A DNA stretch of 64,000 bases, taken from contig NC_053489.1 in assembly GCF_905171775.1 (NCBI RefSeq), forward strand, positions 243,418,231 to 243,482,230. The letters run 5' to 3'. Shown here in pieces: positions 12,545-24,754 of this stretch. The translations under genes and the position numbers were made by a program. The notes beneath the pieces are model-generated. The model saw nothing but the letters and a program-made list of their open reading frames with translations, was not told where the DNA came from and did not search any database. This DNA comes from Rana temporaria. Its lineage: Eukaryota > Chordata > Amphibia > Anura > Ranidae. Within the stretch, counting starts at the first letter, position 1. Every line of letters starts with the position of its first letter.

Positions 12545-12980
12545 CAAGAAAAGACCCCCCCCCCCCCCAGAATGGGACTTTGAAAGCCACAGACACTGGT
12601 GTGTATCAAAAATGTAATTTGTTTTATTAATACATATAAAGGTTAAACGCCAAGGGTTTAGTGAAATATTCATATAACAAAAACAACATAAGACAAAATA
12701 TAACAATTCTTGTGTTACTCTCCAAAAAATGGTGGTCCCCAATACCCAACGCGTTTCCAGTTTCACACCTTCGTCAGGGTTATATAGGATGGGGAACAGT
12801 ATAGTCATAAATTGGTTAACTCTAAAATGATATAACAAAGGACACATCAGAGATCAATGCAGACAGAACATGGGATATACAACATAGTCATCCAACTTTA
12901 AATAAAGACCGACTAGTGTAAACATTACATACCGTTTAGAGTGATATCATAGAAAAATGTAGCAAAGGCAACTGTCAGGA
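12545..12980. repeat. Unclassified insertion with ACGCGTTTC motif
   Basis: Follows a C run at 12548-12559. It holds AACGCGTTTCCAGTTTCACA (about 12748) and then CTTCGTCAGGGTT, a motif pair also seen near the end of the Penelope-like element (20100: AACGCGTTTCAATTACTAAT, then CTTCCTCAGGG). It may be a short Penelope-like 3' remnant inserted in the L1 copy. No coding sequence is seen. Confidence 0.35.
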
Positions 12981-14380
12981 CAGAGATGCAAAAGGATGCC
13001 AGCCCAAAATTGCTAGCCGTTTCAGAGTTAACAGGTCACAGATATGTGTAAACCCGTGGGTAGTGGCACATTGAATCCCAGCGTTAAGTCCTTTAGCGTT
13101 TAGCGAAGTAACATTCACTGCATCCATCACCTCTGGGGAGGGGGGCAAGGAAGACCAAAAAAAAAGAGGGGTGCGGAGGGTTGGAAGCGGAGGAGAGGTA
13201 AGAGAAGAAGGGGGAAAAAAAAGGGAGGGATAAAACAGGAAGGAGTAGTCAGGGCTTTTAAGAAGAGGAACTACAGGTGGCACTCGCTTCAGAACGCTTG
13301 GGTTCATGCAAGTGCAGGCATATGTGGGGAAGTGGGTGGGAACAGCCAGATGAGTCTGTGCCGGGACCCCTCAGCATTGGTATAGAAGCAAATATATAGC
13401 GGCAAGAAATACCCTAGTAGCAAAACTTAAGGCAAACCATTAACATTATCTTTAGTATATAGCAACTCGTAAGATCAACTGTAGATGGCTTCTATTGGGG
13501 AAAGAACTAACATTTCCCTGCACACTGGGTAAGATGCTGTGTCATTGCATGCGGCAAAACATATTGTTAAACATATCCACCACCGCCCCTGAGTTAAGGA
13601 GAAAGGTGTAATGGTTCCAAGGGGCCACATCACCACCTAGTGATGCAGTCCAAGGAAGTGTGACCACTAACTGCTCCAGAGGGAGGTCGCAACACCTGTG
13701 CAATTACCGCACTCCAGTACTGCACCCGACAACCCCCCCCTGCACACCATAGTTGCCCAACAGGGCTGGTGGTACACCGCGCACTCGAGTTGTTAAGCAC
13801 GCTACTCAGGATAGGTGAGCTTCAATATATTGTCCAGCGAGAAAACCTTTTACACATAACTCATCTGCAATTAATTGCTTTAGCTTATCTTGCAAATACA
13901 GGTTAAACATACAGCATGAGTCACAACAAATATTAAGGGAGAAGTCCAGCCTGAGCTTTTTAGGCTGGGCTTCACCTATGGGTCACAGGATTACAATTCA
14001 TTTAGCACTTCTGTGACCCGTTTTCAGCAGAGAGCGGTCTGCAATCAGTCGAGGCAGCGCGTCATTTCAACTTAGGATGTCTGGATCCGTCCGCTGCCTG
14101 GACTCATGGCAGTCTCAGCCTCTCAGCGAGCCGCTAAGACGACTGCTCCCTGCCTCTCCACATCTTGGCTCTTCCATGTGCGTGGAGGAGCAGAGCAGGG
14201 GAGCTGGTGATTGACAGGTAGCAGCTCTCCACTCAGGGAGGTGAGAGAGCCGAACCATCGGCGATGTTCGGTGGCTCGGTTCTTAGTGAAGAGGTGGCGG
14301 GGGACAGATGCAGCATTGGTCTGATGATGCATCCACCTAGGGAAGTATGAATAGGGGGGGAAAAAACAAAACATATTTTT
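12981..14380. other. Mixed repeat debris, no gene
   Basis: Near 13090-13130 on the minus strand, MDAVNVTSLNAKGLN resembles the first residues of an L1 ORF2 endonuclease, but similarity stops at once. A TTAA-started repeat begins near 13936 (TTAAGGGAGAAGTCCAGCC). The rest shows no recognisable coding or structured sequence. Confidence 0.35.
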
Positions 14381-14791
14381 TTAAGGGCATATAATAGAAT
14401 ACAGGAGTTGGAGAGTTCTAAGGGCAGCAGTGTCTGCATAGAAATGAGCCTTCAGGAGTAAGGGGAGGGGGTGAATCGAGAGTAGACCAGTGTCATTCCG
14501 GTGGTGGGATAAATTGAGGAGCAAATTACTGTTTGGACCCAGATGGGTGATGGCTCTGGGTAACAATCCAAGTGAAGACCGTCCATAGTGAAGGGTGAAA
14601 CAGAAAAATTCAGGAACCAAGCCCGCTCATTCGACATTTAAAGTTTAAGGGTGTTTGTGCACTGAGTAGAATAGGAACTGTCAAGGCAAACATCACTATA
14701 CGGGTAATGGAGAAAACAATGGTTACTGAAACACAACGGGCAGCAGATCTCCTTGGGGAAAAGTCCTGGGAGGAACTAGGATTCATGGTCT

Positions 14792-15890
14792 TCAGGTAGA
14801 GAAGAATTGCGGGATCCACGCCACCCCCTGCTCAGTGGGGGAGGGAAGCAAGGCATTGCAGAGGAGGAAACAGAGTGTTGGGATGGCCTCTGCAAGAATT
14901 GAAGCCAGTTCGGGACCTGGAAAAGCATCTATCTCTATGAAGGTGAACAGGCCCAGTAGATCTGCAGGGTCAAACCGGGCAAAGGAAGCTGTCGGTGAGA
15001 TAGGCAAACCCCACCGATAGATGCAGCTCAATTGCCTCAATCTATCCAGGAGGGGACACAGCAGAGCTCGTTGCTGCAAAGTAGCCCTGGACAGATCTGG
15101 CAGAATCTTCACAGGGCCCCATCAAAGTCAATTTCCCCTACCTCCCAGGCTTTGCATAGGATAAGATCTTTTTGGGAGTAGAGATGCAGGGGACATATGA
15201 CATCTCTGGGTCTGTTTTGGATCTGGGTAGCAAGGGCTCTGTCAAATTCTAGGTCCTGGGGGGCGATCGAGGTAGACGTCTGTCTACATCTCTCCAGGAC
15301 TGTGGCTTCTGGGATGCCCCGCAATCGTAGGTTGTTATGGCGGCTCCGGTCTTCAAGCTCTTCCATGTGCAGCTGCAGAGGTAGCCTGGGTGGACTGTGC
15401 TTGCTCCAGTTGGGACGCACAGTGCTCCAGGTATGATAAAGATGTTTCTCCTGTGGAGAACCTTTCAGAGAGTAGCTCCACGTCTGCCCTAACTGAGTCA
15501 ATGTCTCTGCAGCGTGCCTCCAGGCGGAGAACCCTGAGATCTGAGTCTCCCATTACAGAAGGAAGGGGAGCTGATAGACCTGGAGAGGTTGGTGGTTGAG
15601 AGGTCATACTCTGGGAAGCCCATTAAGCATTTTGAAGCGGCTGGCGAGGCAGGAGGTGCTGCCATATGTAATCCTAACCCGATGCGCCAAGTGTGTGCGG
15701 TGCGGGCTGGCAGCGTGTAAGTCTAGGATCCGGGGAAGAAGTGCAGTATTTCTGACCGGGGGAGCCCTGCAAGTGCCCTTCCCCTTCTTCTTAGAGCTCA
15801 TACCAGGGTGGAAAGCTGCATTAAATGGTGAATAGCTGAGGAGATGGACGTCTTTACGCCACCATATCCAGACTACGCCACCCCGGAAAC
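14792..15890 (-). pseudogene. L1-type LINE 5' end and ORF1 remnant
   Basis: On the minus strand, frames around 15353-15607 (SVRADVELLSERFSTGETS, coiled-coil-like), 15370-15420 (HMEELEDRSRHNNLRLRGIP) and 14960-15112 (ILPDLSRATLQQRALLCPLL, then YRWGLPISPT) are successive blocks of an L1 ORF1 protein: coiled coil, RNA-recognition motif and C-terminal domain. The promoter-side leader probably reaches about 15890. Several frameshifts make it non-functional. It is a different family from the ORF1 at 35664. Confidence 0.7.
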
Positions 15891-16137
15891 TAAATTTTCA
15901 GGTGTCGTTCTGTACAGAACGCCTCCAGGTAGCCATATTGCTTTGCATTTTACAGAAAATTACAGTGCTGCAGATTGAAAAGGAAAGGTAATTTTTAATA
16001 ACATTCAGTTACAATATGACTTGCGTCAAATTGTATACCCTATATTCTTTTTTTATTTGCAATTTTTTTGCCTCAAAAGTGTAGTTACACTTTAAATGCA
16101 CCCCAGTGTATATCTCGGTCATTTTGTAGTCTGACAC

Positions 16138-16700
16138 TTGTCGGATACCACGGAAAGGACTAAAGGTTGTGCTTCTACCTACTTTGGAGGGAGTGTTGCC
16201 TATTCTAACCCTAAAGGCTCTCGATGCTTTTATAGGAGTTTCGAGGTTTTGAATGGAGTCCATATAGTCATATGTGGTTTCCTTTTTATCTGGGATTTCT
16301 TGACCTTGATCGACATTAAGTATGCATACTTTTTACATTCTCTTGGTATGTCGCCAATGTTCCCTGGGGTTTGCAGTGGGGGAGGACCATTACCAGTTGA
16401 CTGCACTGCTATTGGGTCTATCTTTAAGCCCACGGAAGGTTTCGGCTCCAGTGTTGGCCCACCTGAGTCTTCAGGGAATCTCAGTGGTTGAATATCTTGA
16501 CGACTTGCAGTGTGGATGTTGGAGAACTTTTGGTTTGGCTTCTAATCACTAAGAAGTTTTCCTTGATTTTATTGCCTCATCTGGAATACCTGGGTCTGAA
16601 CTCCATTGCTGAAAGGTATGTTGAAAATTGGCAGGTGGATTATCTCCATTACCAGAGACTGGATCCTGGGGGGGGGGGGAAATGGTACCTTCACCAGTAG
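16138..16700 (+). pseudogene. DIRS-type reverse transcriptase/RNase H fragment
   Basis: On the + strand, 16350-16510 reads LGFAVGEDHYQLTALLLGLS and, after a gap, LSLQGISVVEYLDDLQ. This is the palm of a DIRS-type reverse transcriptase, the YLDD box being the catalytic motif. Further on (16610-16690) VENWQVDYLHYQRLDPG resembles the RNase H end of the same polyprotein. It is heavily mutated and lacks most of the RNase H. It is the oldest-looking of the DIRS pieces in the window. Confidence 0.7.
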
Positions 16701-17831
16701 GTTACATAGGCAGGTGGAAAAAAGACAACAGTCCATCTAGTTCAACAAATAGAAAAAAAAAAAATAGAAAACCTCTGACAGTAGGCATGTAAAATCGCCT
16801 GGTTACATCCAGGATGGAAAATATGTATGTCCCAGATTCAGGCTTTACGCCGACTTGTACCACTAGGGGGAAGTGCTGGGAGTCCTGCAGGGGAAGAGTT
16901 AATGAGCCTAGCTAAAGTGGGCTCATTAAGACCTCTGCAAAAACTCCCAGCATGCTTAGGGAGGTGCTCCATCCTGGAACCAGTTCTGTGTTTGTGTAGA
17001 CTGGGGAGTGTGGTATCTGTCCTGTGCGGTGAGACAACACCTGTGTGGCAAATCTTTAAAACAGGGAGATAGGTGCACCTAGTTGATAGATGGGGGAACC
17101 TACGTGTTTGTGAAAGCTGACAGGGATTCTTTTCATGTTCTTTGTTTTGCTGTTTTTTTCACTGTATATAGTGTAAATCGCACTTTTTTTTTTTTTTCAT
17201 CTGCAAAGCTGTCTGCTGTGCCTGATTTTGTGTAGTGAACTCATCCAGGGGATCACAAACACCCGATGCCGAGCTAACTCCCTCACACCTCCATATACAG
17301 AATGGTATATACAGTTGATCCAGAGGAAGGCAAAATACATGTAAAGCATGGTTAGCTATGCTTCAGTGGGGGACAAAACATTTCATCCTGATTCTCCCCC
17401 CCCCCCCCTCCTCCAAGGCAATTGGATATTCCCTGAATCAACATTCTTTTGCTTTATTACCCGAAAATAATAATTAATATCCCATACATACAAATTTCTC
17501 TTCTCATTTGGATAACTTACATTTCTTAACATTAAACCTAATTTGCTCATAGATTCCCAATGAAACGTGCATTTAAGGCTGATTTTTGGTTGGACACATC
17601 CTGTAAGGACATTATGCCAACACAAAGCTTTGTGTTTTCTGCAAACCTAATATTTTTTATTAATTTTTTCGGTTTTCTTTTAAAGCAGATTGTTTTTGTT
17701 TTGCTGGAAAAATTGAAAACAAAGCGTGGAATGTTTTTCTGCAATGATAAATAATGGATCTATAACATGGTATTCAAACTATATAACATGAAGACCTTCC
17801 TAAAATATTTTTGAGACTTTATGTAAAGTCT
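16701..17831. other. Non-coding DNA
   Basis: Contains a stretch at 16700-16800 (GGTGGAAAAAAGACAACAGT) that looks like a common anuran interspersed repeat of unknown class, and poly-T and poly-C runs. No gene is visible. Confidence 0.4.
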
Positions 17832-18181
17832 TAGGCCCCTTTCACACAGGGCGGATAAGTAATGATCCGCCACGTGAACCTGCGCTTGATCAGCGGGGAT
17901 CGCTCTGTGCAGGGACCGCCATGTCTTTTCTCCGCTCTCCCCTATGGGGGGATCGGATGAACACGGACCGTCTGTCCATGTTCACCCGATCCGATCCGCC
18001 AGACGGATGGAAAAGTAGGTTTTTCCTCCGTCACACTTTGGCGGATCGGAGCGGGTCGGATGTCAGCGAGCATGTCACCGCTGACATCCGTGGCTCCATA
18101 GAGGAGCACGGAGGGCCCGTTCAGGTCTGCCTAAAACTGGCAGGCGGACCTGAACGGGCCGCCCGTGTGAAAGAGCCCTTT
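17832..18181. mobile_element. MITE-like repeat with GGCCCCTTTCACAC ends
   Basis: The left end TTAGGCCCCTTTCACACAGG and the right end CGCCCGTGTGAAAGAGCCCT are inverted relatives around a GC-rich core with several internal palindromic GATCCG/CGGATC motifs. There is no transposase frame and I could not define a target-site duplication. Confidence 0.5.
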
Positions 18182-18393
18182 AATTATTGCAAGTTCACAG
18201 CAAATCCTTCAGCACAGTTCAAGTAACACTGTACTTCTCAAAGCAGTTCTCAAACAAGAGAAATATACATTTCTGCAATTAGGAGGCACTGCATGGGAAA
18301 GGCTCCAATTTAGTTTATGTGCTCCATCTTGTACTTCCTATAGTTGGTTGATTGTTGACATACAGTAGATAATAGTTTCTGTCCTCTCAGGCC

Positions 18394-18832
18394 TTAAAGC
18401 GGAGCTCCACCCTAAAGTGGAACTTCCGGGTTGACACCTTTCAGGGGGGAGGGGGTGCAGATACCTGTCTAAAGACAGGTATTTGCAACCACTTCCGGCC
18501 ACACCGTCTACAGGTAGACTGCGGGCAGCACGTCCGATTTCCCCCCCCCCCCCCGTTGTGTTCTGGGAAACATACGGCTCCCAGAACACAGCGGGGACCA
18601 GTGGGCGCGGCGCACATGACTCACGCATGCGCCATAGGGAACCGGGCAGTGAAGCCGCAATGCTTCACTTCCTGGTTCCCTCACCGAGGGTGGGGGCAGC
18701 AGAGTGACGAGCGATCGCTCGTCCGACGCTGTACTCCAGGACAGGTAAGTGTCCTAATATTAAAAGTCAGCATCTGCAGTATTTGTAGCTGCTGGCTTTT
18801 AATATTTTTTTTCCGGCAGAGATCCGCTTTAA
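18394..18832. mobile_element. TTAA-flanked MITE (piggyBac-like), copy 2
   Basis: Begins TTAAAGCGGAGCTCCACCC and ends GCAGAGATCCGCTTTAA, with intact TTAA at both sides. A sub-terminal inverted segment (AAAAGTCAGCATCTGCAG, then TTTGTAGCTGCTGGCTTTT) forms a hairpin near the right end. It is the same family as 7592-8053 and, in the opposite orientation, 62753-63078. Confidence 0.75.
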
Positions 18833-18895
18833 GTGACTGGTAAGAGGGTAAATTTGACAAATTGGTTTATCTTCATAACCTTCAAATGATTGCTA

Positions 18896-18921
18896 TTAAA
18901 GCGGTTGTAAACCCGCATATA

Positions 18922-18956
<35 letters not shown>

Positions 18957-19342
18957 CTGCAAGGCAAAAGCCATAATGAGCTAGTATGCACCGCATATTA
19001 GCTCATTATGAAATACTTACCTCGGAACCAGGTGTAGGGAACTTACCTGGTCCACGCCGAGCTGAGCGTGTCTTCCGGGTATCGCCGCTCCAGCGCTGTG
19101 ATTGGCTGAAGCGGCGATGACGTCACTCGCGCTCATGCGCGCGGGAGATTTCATTCCGGGGTGCCGGCCCTTCAGCCGAGGATCCCCCCTGCGCATGCGC
19201 CGCTGCAATCAGCGGCGCATTGCGAGGGGAATATCTCCTAAACCGTACAGGTTTAGGAGATATTCTTTATACCTACAGGTAAGCCTTATTATAGGCTTAC
19301 CTGTAGGCAAAAGTAAAAAATGTGGGTTTACAACCACTTTAA
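18896..19342. mobile_element. TTAA-flanked MITE (GTTGTAAACCC family), copy 1
   Basis: Begins TTAAAGCGGTTGTAAACCCG and ends TGGGTTTACAACCACTTTAA, intact TTAA on both sides. Only the first bases resemble the previous family. A long T run follows the left end. Related diverged copies lie at 22846-23312 and 55786-56216. Confidence 0.75.
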
Positions 19343-19404
19343 TGTTCTCCATTGCAGTATAATATTACCAATGTTGGTTGTTTTTACCCAATTCAGCCCC
19401 CGAA

Positions 19405-19860
19405 GGGTTAAACCCCTTAATGTCCAGGCCGTTTTTCGCGATACAGCACTGCGTAACTGCCAATTGCGTAGTCTTGCGACGCTGTACCCAAACCAAATAG
19501 GGTTTTTTGGTGGTGATTGATCACCTCTGCGGTTTTTATTTTTTGACCTATAAACAAAAAGAGCGACGATTTAAAAACATGTTTTGCATTCTGCTATAAA
19601 ACCTATCCAATAAAAAAATAAAATTTTTTTTCAATTTAGGCCAATGTGTATTCTGCTACATATTTTTGGTAAAAAATCCCAATAAGCGTATATATTGATT
19701 GGTTTGCACAAAAGTTATTGCGTCTACAAACTATGTGATATTTTTATGCCCTTCTTCTTTTTTTTTTTTTTTTTTTGTTAATGGCGGTGATCAGTGATTT
19801 TATTTTTTATTTTTTGCGGGATTGTGGCAGACAAATCTGACACAATAAAATGGGAAGACT
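19405..19860. repeat. Partial copy of the TTAACCACTTAAG-type MITE
   Basis: Shares phrases with 10771-11372 in the same order (CACTGCGTAACTGCCAATTG; GATCACCTCTGCGGTTTTTA; TTTTTGGTAAAAAATC) but its right end is not found. Confidence 0.5.
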
Positions 19861-20039
19861 CAGGATTTTGGATGTGTAATTGCCATCATCCCTCAGAACA
19901 GAGAAAATATGAAAAACCTAATTTGTGATTTTTAAGGCAATTATCATTTTTCAAAAAAGATTCATAGAAATGGCCAACATGTTGAAAATATTGTGCAATT
20001 GTTAAAACATTACATACAATATAATTTAAAAGTTGTAAT

Positions 20040-22560
20040 TCCCACTACTTGTAGTAACTACTAGTAGATGAAATGATGGTTATGGGTAGAGGGATAGCCA
20101 ACGCGTTTCAATTACTAATTAATAGAATCTTCCTCAGGGAAATTGTACCACTTCTAGATAAACAAATGCAATGTTTAAGAATCCATATCAACATCATATA
20201 TATCACCAAAAATCACTGGATGGTTTGATCAGCTGTCATAGAGGGCAAAAAGTCCTAGGATTGGTAAACACAAATACCACAAACATATTGGCAGCTCTTG
20301 TAACGGGGAATGGCGCCATACTCGGCCCCCGGCGCCATTTACAAAAATTGAAAATCAACATCTTCCACTTACTGTCCACCATCCACATACATGATGCCAC
20401 AAGACGGAGGAAAATTAAGCAAACAAAAAGTTTAGATTAATAAATGCATATAGATATATATTCATGAAACCCACTGGTGTATCATTCTAATCACCAGACC
20501 ATAAAAATTAGAAAATTAAAGGGTAGGAAAAAGAAGAAAAAGCTCCAAAGGATGTATTTCAAAAAGAGCCTACCTATAGAGGCATCCATCAGGTTACAAC
20601 AGGAAAAGAGGGAGGACACCTGTATATACAAAATATGCAGATACCCTATATACCGGGGATATGCAATTAGCGGACCTCCAGATGTTGCAGAACTACGATT
20701 CCCATGAGGCATAGCAAGACTCTGACAGCCACAAGCATGACACCCAGTCAGAGGCATGAGGGCACACTTCCATACTAGGGGGAAGAAAATGTCTAGGTGG
20801 TTTCAGGAAAAACAAATTTACAAAATTCGAGAGACCTCAATCGGTTTTCTCAGAGCTAAAGCCTTCCGAGAATGGCCTAAAACTCTCCACCTCATTGAGG
20901 CCTGGGGGGGGGGGGGTTGTGGCTTTTAGATGTGTGATCCAGCGCATTTCGCGCTGAAGCAGAATCTTGTTTCAATCGCCCCCTTAAATAGGAATATGTG
21001 GTCTATCTAAGACTGTAAAATTTTATATTGGGCGATCTATAATTGTTTCCTGGCGATGTGTCTGCCTAAGGGTAAGTATAAATGACCTATTCGCATGCTG
21101 TGCATGTGTTTTCGACACGCTTGCCTAATTCTTGGCGTGTCTTGCCCACATAGAAAGCACCGCACTGACACTGCATGAGGCAAACAACGTCTTGCAATTA
21201 GCAAAATGCCTAAGGCGAAAATCCTCCTCATTGGGCAGTGTCAGTGAGGTCCTCTTACCAATTACTACACATTGCGAACATGATCCACAAGGATAGGTAC
21301 CCCATATTTTACAGGGGTCCTTCCTTGAGTTTCCCTTTATATTAGCTCTGCGTCAACATTCCACTGATAGATCCTGCCTTCTTGTACGAAATCTGTGGGT
21401 TGGATGTCGCAAAACTTCAAGATGGGATCCTCTGTCAAAATAGACCAATACTTTGCAAGTAATTTTTCTAATTTGATTGTGTTCATTTGAGTATCTCATA
21501 ATGATCCTAGCAACATTATCTTCTTTGTTCTTATCTTTGGATTTAAAGATAAGATCCTGTCTGAGTACTCTTAACTCGATTGAACGCCTTTTTCAAGGCA
21601 GATTTAGTGTATAACTTTAGGTCCAATAATCCTAGTAGTAAGCTCATCGAATTCTCTCTGAAAGTCCTCAGTTGTAGTGCAGTTTTGTTTGATACGTAAA
21701 AATTGACTAAAGGGTATCAACTTTTTTAGGGAAATGGGATGAAAGCTATCCGCATGCAACAAAGTGTTGCCAGCGATTTCTTTTCTAAAAAGTTTGCTGG
21801 CAAGCCCACCACTCTGGTTCTTCAGGATGCTAATATCCCAAAAAATTACCATATGTGCATCATAGGCCATTGTGAAAAACAAATGATCTGAGCTTGATGA
21901 ATCAGAACAATTTCAATCTCTAAGCCTGTTCTCTGAACCATCCCAAATAATCAGACTATCGTCTATGTATCTCTGACACATTAAAATGTGGCAAGTATAC
22001 ATAGACTTTCTATCAGGAGACAAATCGTCTTTCTCCCACTCCCCAAGGTACAGGTTGGCATATGAGGGTGCACAGCACGTCCCCATAGCCACACCCTGTA
22101 CCTGGAGGTAGTGGGAGCCCTCAAAAAGAAATCTGTGTCTCAAAACGAAATCTAACATTTCAAACAAATTGATTGAACTTCCATTCTGTAGTCGCCCTTT
22201 GTCAAAGTATTCGACCAATGGCTGCCATGCCCAAATCATGTGGAATGCTATTATATAGCGAGCGATTCCACATCAATTGTCACCAATATGTCCGGGCCCT
22301 CCACATTCTCTATTTGCAGTAGATGAATGGTATCCTTCGTATAAGAAGGCAAATCATTACATGTGGCCTGAGGTGTTGGTCTATAACCTGACTGATTCCT
22401 TCCGAGATGCAACCACTAACGGAAATGATTGGCCTTCCTGGTGGATTGTGTACTTTAGGTAGTGCGTATATGTGGGCAGACGAGGGTGACTTGTTCGAAT
22501 AAAATCCCACTCCTCTACAAGAGAATAGCATTATTGATTAAATCTATCTCGCAATAACAT
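20040..22560 (-). pseudogene. Penelope-like retroelement with GIY-YIG endonuclease, broken
   Basis: On the minus strand, pieces appear in the order expected for a Penelope-like element: finger block (22310-22531, AHIYALPKVHNPPGRPIIS), palm block (21913-22239, YLQVQGVAMGTCCAPSYANL, then the catalytic RYIDDSLII), thumb (21604-21882), a linker (21240-21600), and a GIY-YIG-type endonuclease end (21037-21231: CGAFYVGK-like in an adjacent frame, KHMHSMRIGHLYLPLGRHIA). The pieces lie in different frames and contain stops, so it is dead. About 800 bases of 3' region follow with AACGCGTTTC at 20101. The 5' part of the ORF is absent. A Poseidon-like clade is my guess. Confidence 0.75.
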
Positions 22561-22845
22561 TTAACGTTAAGAATCTTTAAGCACGTTTTCATAATTTACA
22601 TTGTCCATCAGGGGTTCTAATCCCTCTCCATGCTTTTCAAAACTAAAAAAAAAGTTTTTACTTTTAGTTATACTTTAATAAGATAACAAAAAAAAGTCAA
22701 CATACAAAGGTCTGGCCTCTTTAAACAAGGTACAATTGCAAGAGGCCTAAGACATTACTAAAACCAATTTTTTTTTTTTTATTATTCAAGAGAAAATTGA
22801 GACACAGTGTACATTGTTCATAAAATTTAGGACGCATTTTAAGAG

Positions 22846-23312
22846 TTAAAGGAGTTGTAAAGGAAAATGTTTTTGTGAAAAAACATCTGATGCCGCCGGC
22901 CCCCCCGAACCCCCCCTATTATTTACCTGACCCCTCGAAAGTCCCGACATCCTCTTCGCCGCTCAGTCTGGCCACTGATTCGGCTGGAGAGGATGGATTG
23001 AGAGCAGCGCAGCCATTGGCTGGCGCTGCTCTCAATCGCATCCAGTGACGCGGCACGCTGAGGGGCGGGGCTGAGTGATACAGTGAGCAGCTATGGCCGC
23101 TCGCTGTATCACGGGAGCGCGCCCACAATTACTGACCACCATGCGAGCTCTCGCATGACTGGTGAGTAATTGCGGGGAGGACCAGAGACAGCCGCTGAGG
23201 GACCCCAGAAGACGTGGATCGGGGCCACACTGTGCAAAACGAACTGCACAGTGGAGGTAAGTATAACATGTTTGTTATTTTAAAGAGAAAAATTCCTTTA
23301 GTAACCCTTTAA
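22846..23312. mobile_element. TTAA-flanked MITE (GTTGTAAACCC family), copy 2
   Basis: Begins TTAAAGGAGTTGTAAAGG and ends CTTTAGTAACCCTTTAA. The core shares GCACAGTGGAGGTAAGTAT with the copy at 55786-56216. No coding sequence is present. Confidence 0.65.
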
Positions 23313-23847
23313 GACCCCATGAGTATCCAAAGTAGAGTAAAGGAAAAGGGGTGGGGCGAGAGGTGGAGGGTGCTTACTACACCTCCTCTCCTTTTCTGTA
23401 GGTCCAGAGTTTGTGCCACTAGTCACACGAAGGGTAAAAGCTCAGGATGGATTTTGCTGAACTGCCAAAGGGGTCTGGTGTTTGTAGAAGAACCATAATG
23501 TTCATATTTGCCAGTGTTTCTCATCCTGGACCTTCATGGAGTCATAGTGAGTTGCTCCTTCTGTTGAATAGCTAAGATCCTAGTAAACTGTTTTGAAATG
23601 TTTTTAAATGTTACATTCTTAAAATGGATGAAAATGTGATTCTTGTTGGATTGCCTAATAATAATAATTTTTTTTTTCCCTTTTTTGAATCCATGAAATC
23701 TAACACCAGTGTATGTTTACAGTTGCAATTTTACCATGGAGTGGTAAACACTCTCTACTGTAAAGACATAATAATTACATTTTATAATCAAACAAACTAT
23801 GAAATAAAATACTTAATTGTTGCCCTTTTTTTTTTTTCTTTAAATAG

Positions 23848-23901
23848 AACAACGCATGAATTCCTATTTGGTGCTTTGGCTGAATTAGTTGATAACGCAA
23901 G
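23848..23901 (+). CDS. morc2: MORC2 internal coding exon (GHKL ATPase, N-box part 1)
   Basis: This exon encodes TTHEFLFGALAELVDNA plus the split codons at each end, identical in sequence to residues 24-40 of human MORC2 as I know it. It carries the helix with the Glu and Asn (human Glu35, Asn39) that activate water and coordinate Mg in the GHKL ATPase site. The acceptor is AG at 23846-23847 after a T-rich tract, and the donor GTATGT starts at 23902. One base belongs to the preceding codon and the last two (AG) start an Arg codon finished by the exon at 58677. MORC2 is a nuclear ATPase with a CW zinc finger that partners with the HUSH complex in chromatin silencing. The next exon is 34.8 kb away, an unusually large intron filled with transposons. 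The first coding exon was not found in the window. Confidence 0.93.
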
Positions 23902-24388
23902 GTATGTAATGTTTGCATATTCTGTAGAATTTAGTTTTACAAATTGTGTTTATGTTCAGAGATTTAACAAATCTCCCTACAAAAGTTTTACATGTATATC
24001 TATCTGCTGTCTTCAGCTTTCTATATTCTTTAGAAAGTGAACATAGTGTTTAGAATTTTTACTTTCTCTTTCAACAATGGGGGGGGGGGGGGGGAAGTCT
24101 TGGCAGACACCGTGTGACAGCTGATTGGAGGAAAGTTACACACTTCCCTCCACATAGGCAGAGGAAGAAGGAAACATACAGCTGTGTGGTGAATAGATCA
24201 GCTCTCTGCTAATCTATTTATAGCAACCTTCCCGACACAAATTTTCAGCTGCTTTTATCTCCTGTGTCGGAGAACTTGTCAGACGTTATCATGCTGATAA
24301 CAGGAACTAAGCAGCAAAAAGACACAGACTTGGGGCTTTGGAGAGCGATAAGAAAACATTAGATATATGATGATTCTCCCACACCAAG
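23902..24388. other. Start of MORC2 intron, no feature apart from a G run
   Basis: Contains a G run at about 24079-24094 and otherwise unremarkable sequence up to the LINE fragment. Confidence 0.5.
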
Positions 24389-24545
24389 ACTCTGGTGCGG
24401 CCGCACCTGGATTATGCCGTCCAGTTCTGGGCTCCAGTCCTGGATGTGCTGGAACTGGAGAGGGTCCAGAGAAGGGTAACAAAGCTAATTAAGGGACTGG
24501 AGGACCTTGGTTATGAGGAAAGATTACAAGCACTGAACTTATTTC
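24389..24545 (+). pseudogene. LINE reverse-transcriptase C-terminal fragment, left half
   Basis: Reads LDYAVQFWAPV, then LELERVQRRVTKLIKGLEDL and YEERLQALNL on the + strand. This is the conserved tail of a CR1/L2/Jockey-type LINE reverse transcriptase. It stops abruptly at the left end of DIRS copy 1, and its continuation (SLERRCLRGDMISMYKY in the next codons) is found 22 kb downstream at 46688. The two halves fit end to end, showing that this piece was the insertion target of DIRS copy 1. Confidence 0.75.
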
Positions 24546-24669
24546 TCTTTCGTTCATAGACGGACACAGCCTTCATTGACCTTAGGGTTATGCTTCTTCC
24601 TACCAGGAGAGGAGATTTATTATTTAGAATTCTACAGCACTTAAGGTGTTAAAAACTTTCCTTAGAAAG

Positions 24670-24712
24670 TACAAAGGGGTCGCAAAGCATTCAGGGACTG
24701 CAAAAAAAAAAA

Positions 24713-24754
<42 letters not shown>

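Noticed and set aside
13090..13140. Separate L1 ORF2 start on the minus strand
   Set aside because: Only about 14 residues resemble ORF2; too short to annotate as its own element.
1..23847. Search for the first coding exon of MORC2 (N-terminal ~22 residues)
   Set aside because: No open segment with the right sequence and a donor in the matching phase was found; it is probably upstream of the window.
23624..24040. 138-codon open frame containing a MORC2 exon
   Set aside because: Only 54 bases are exon with proper splice sites; the rest is intron read through.
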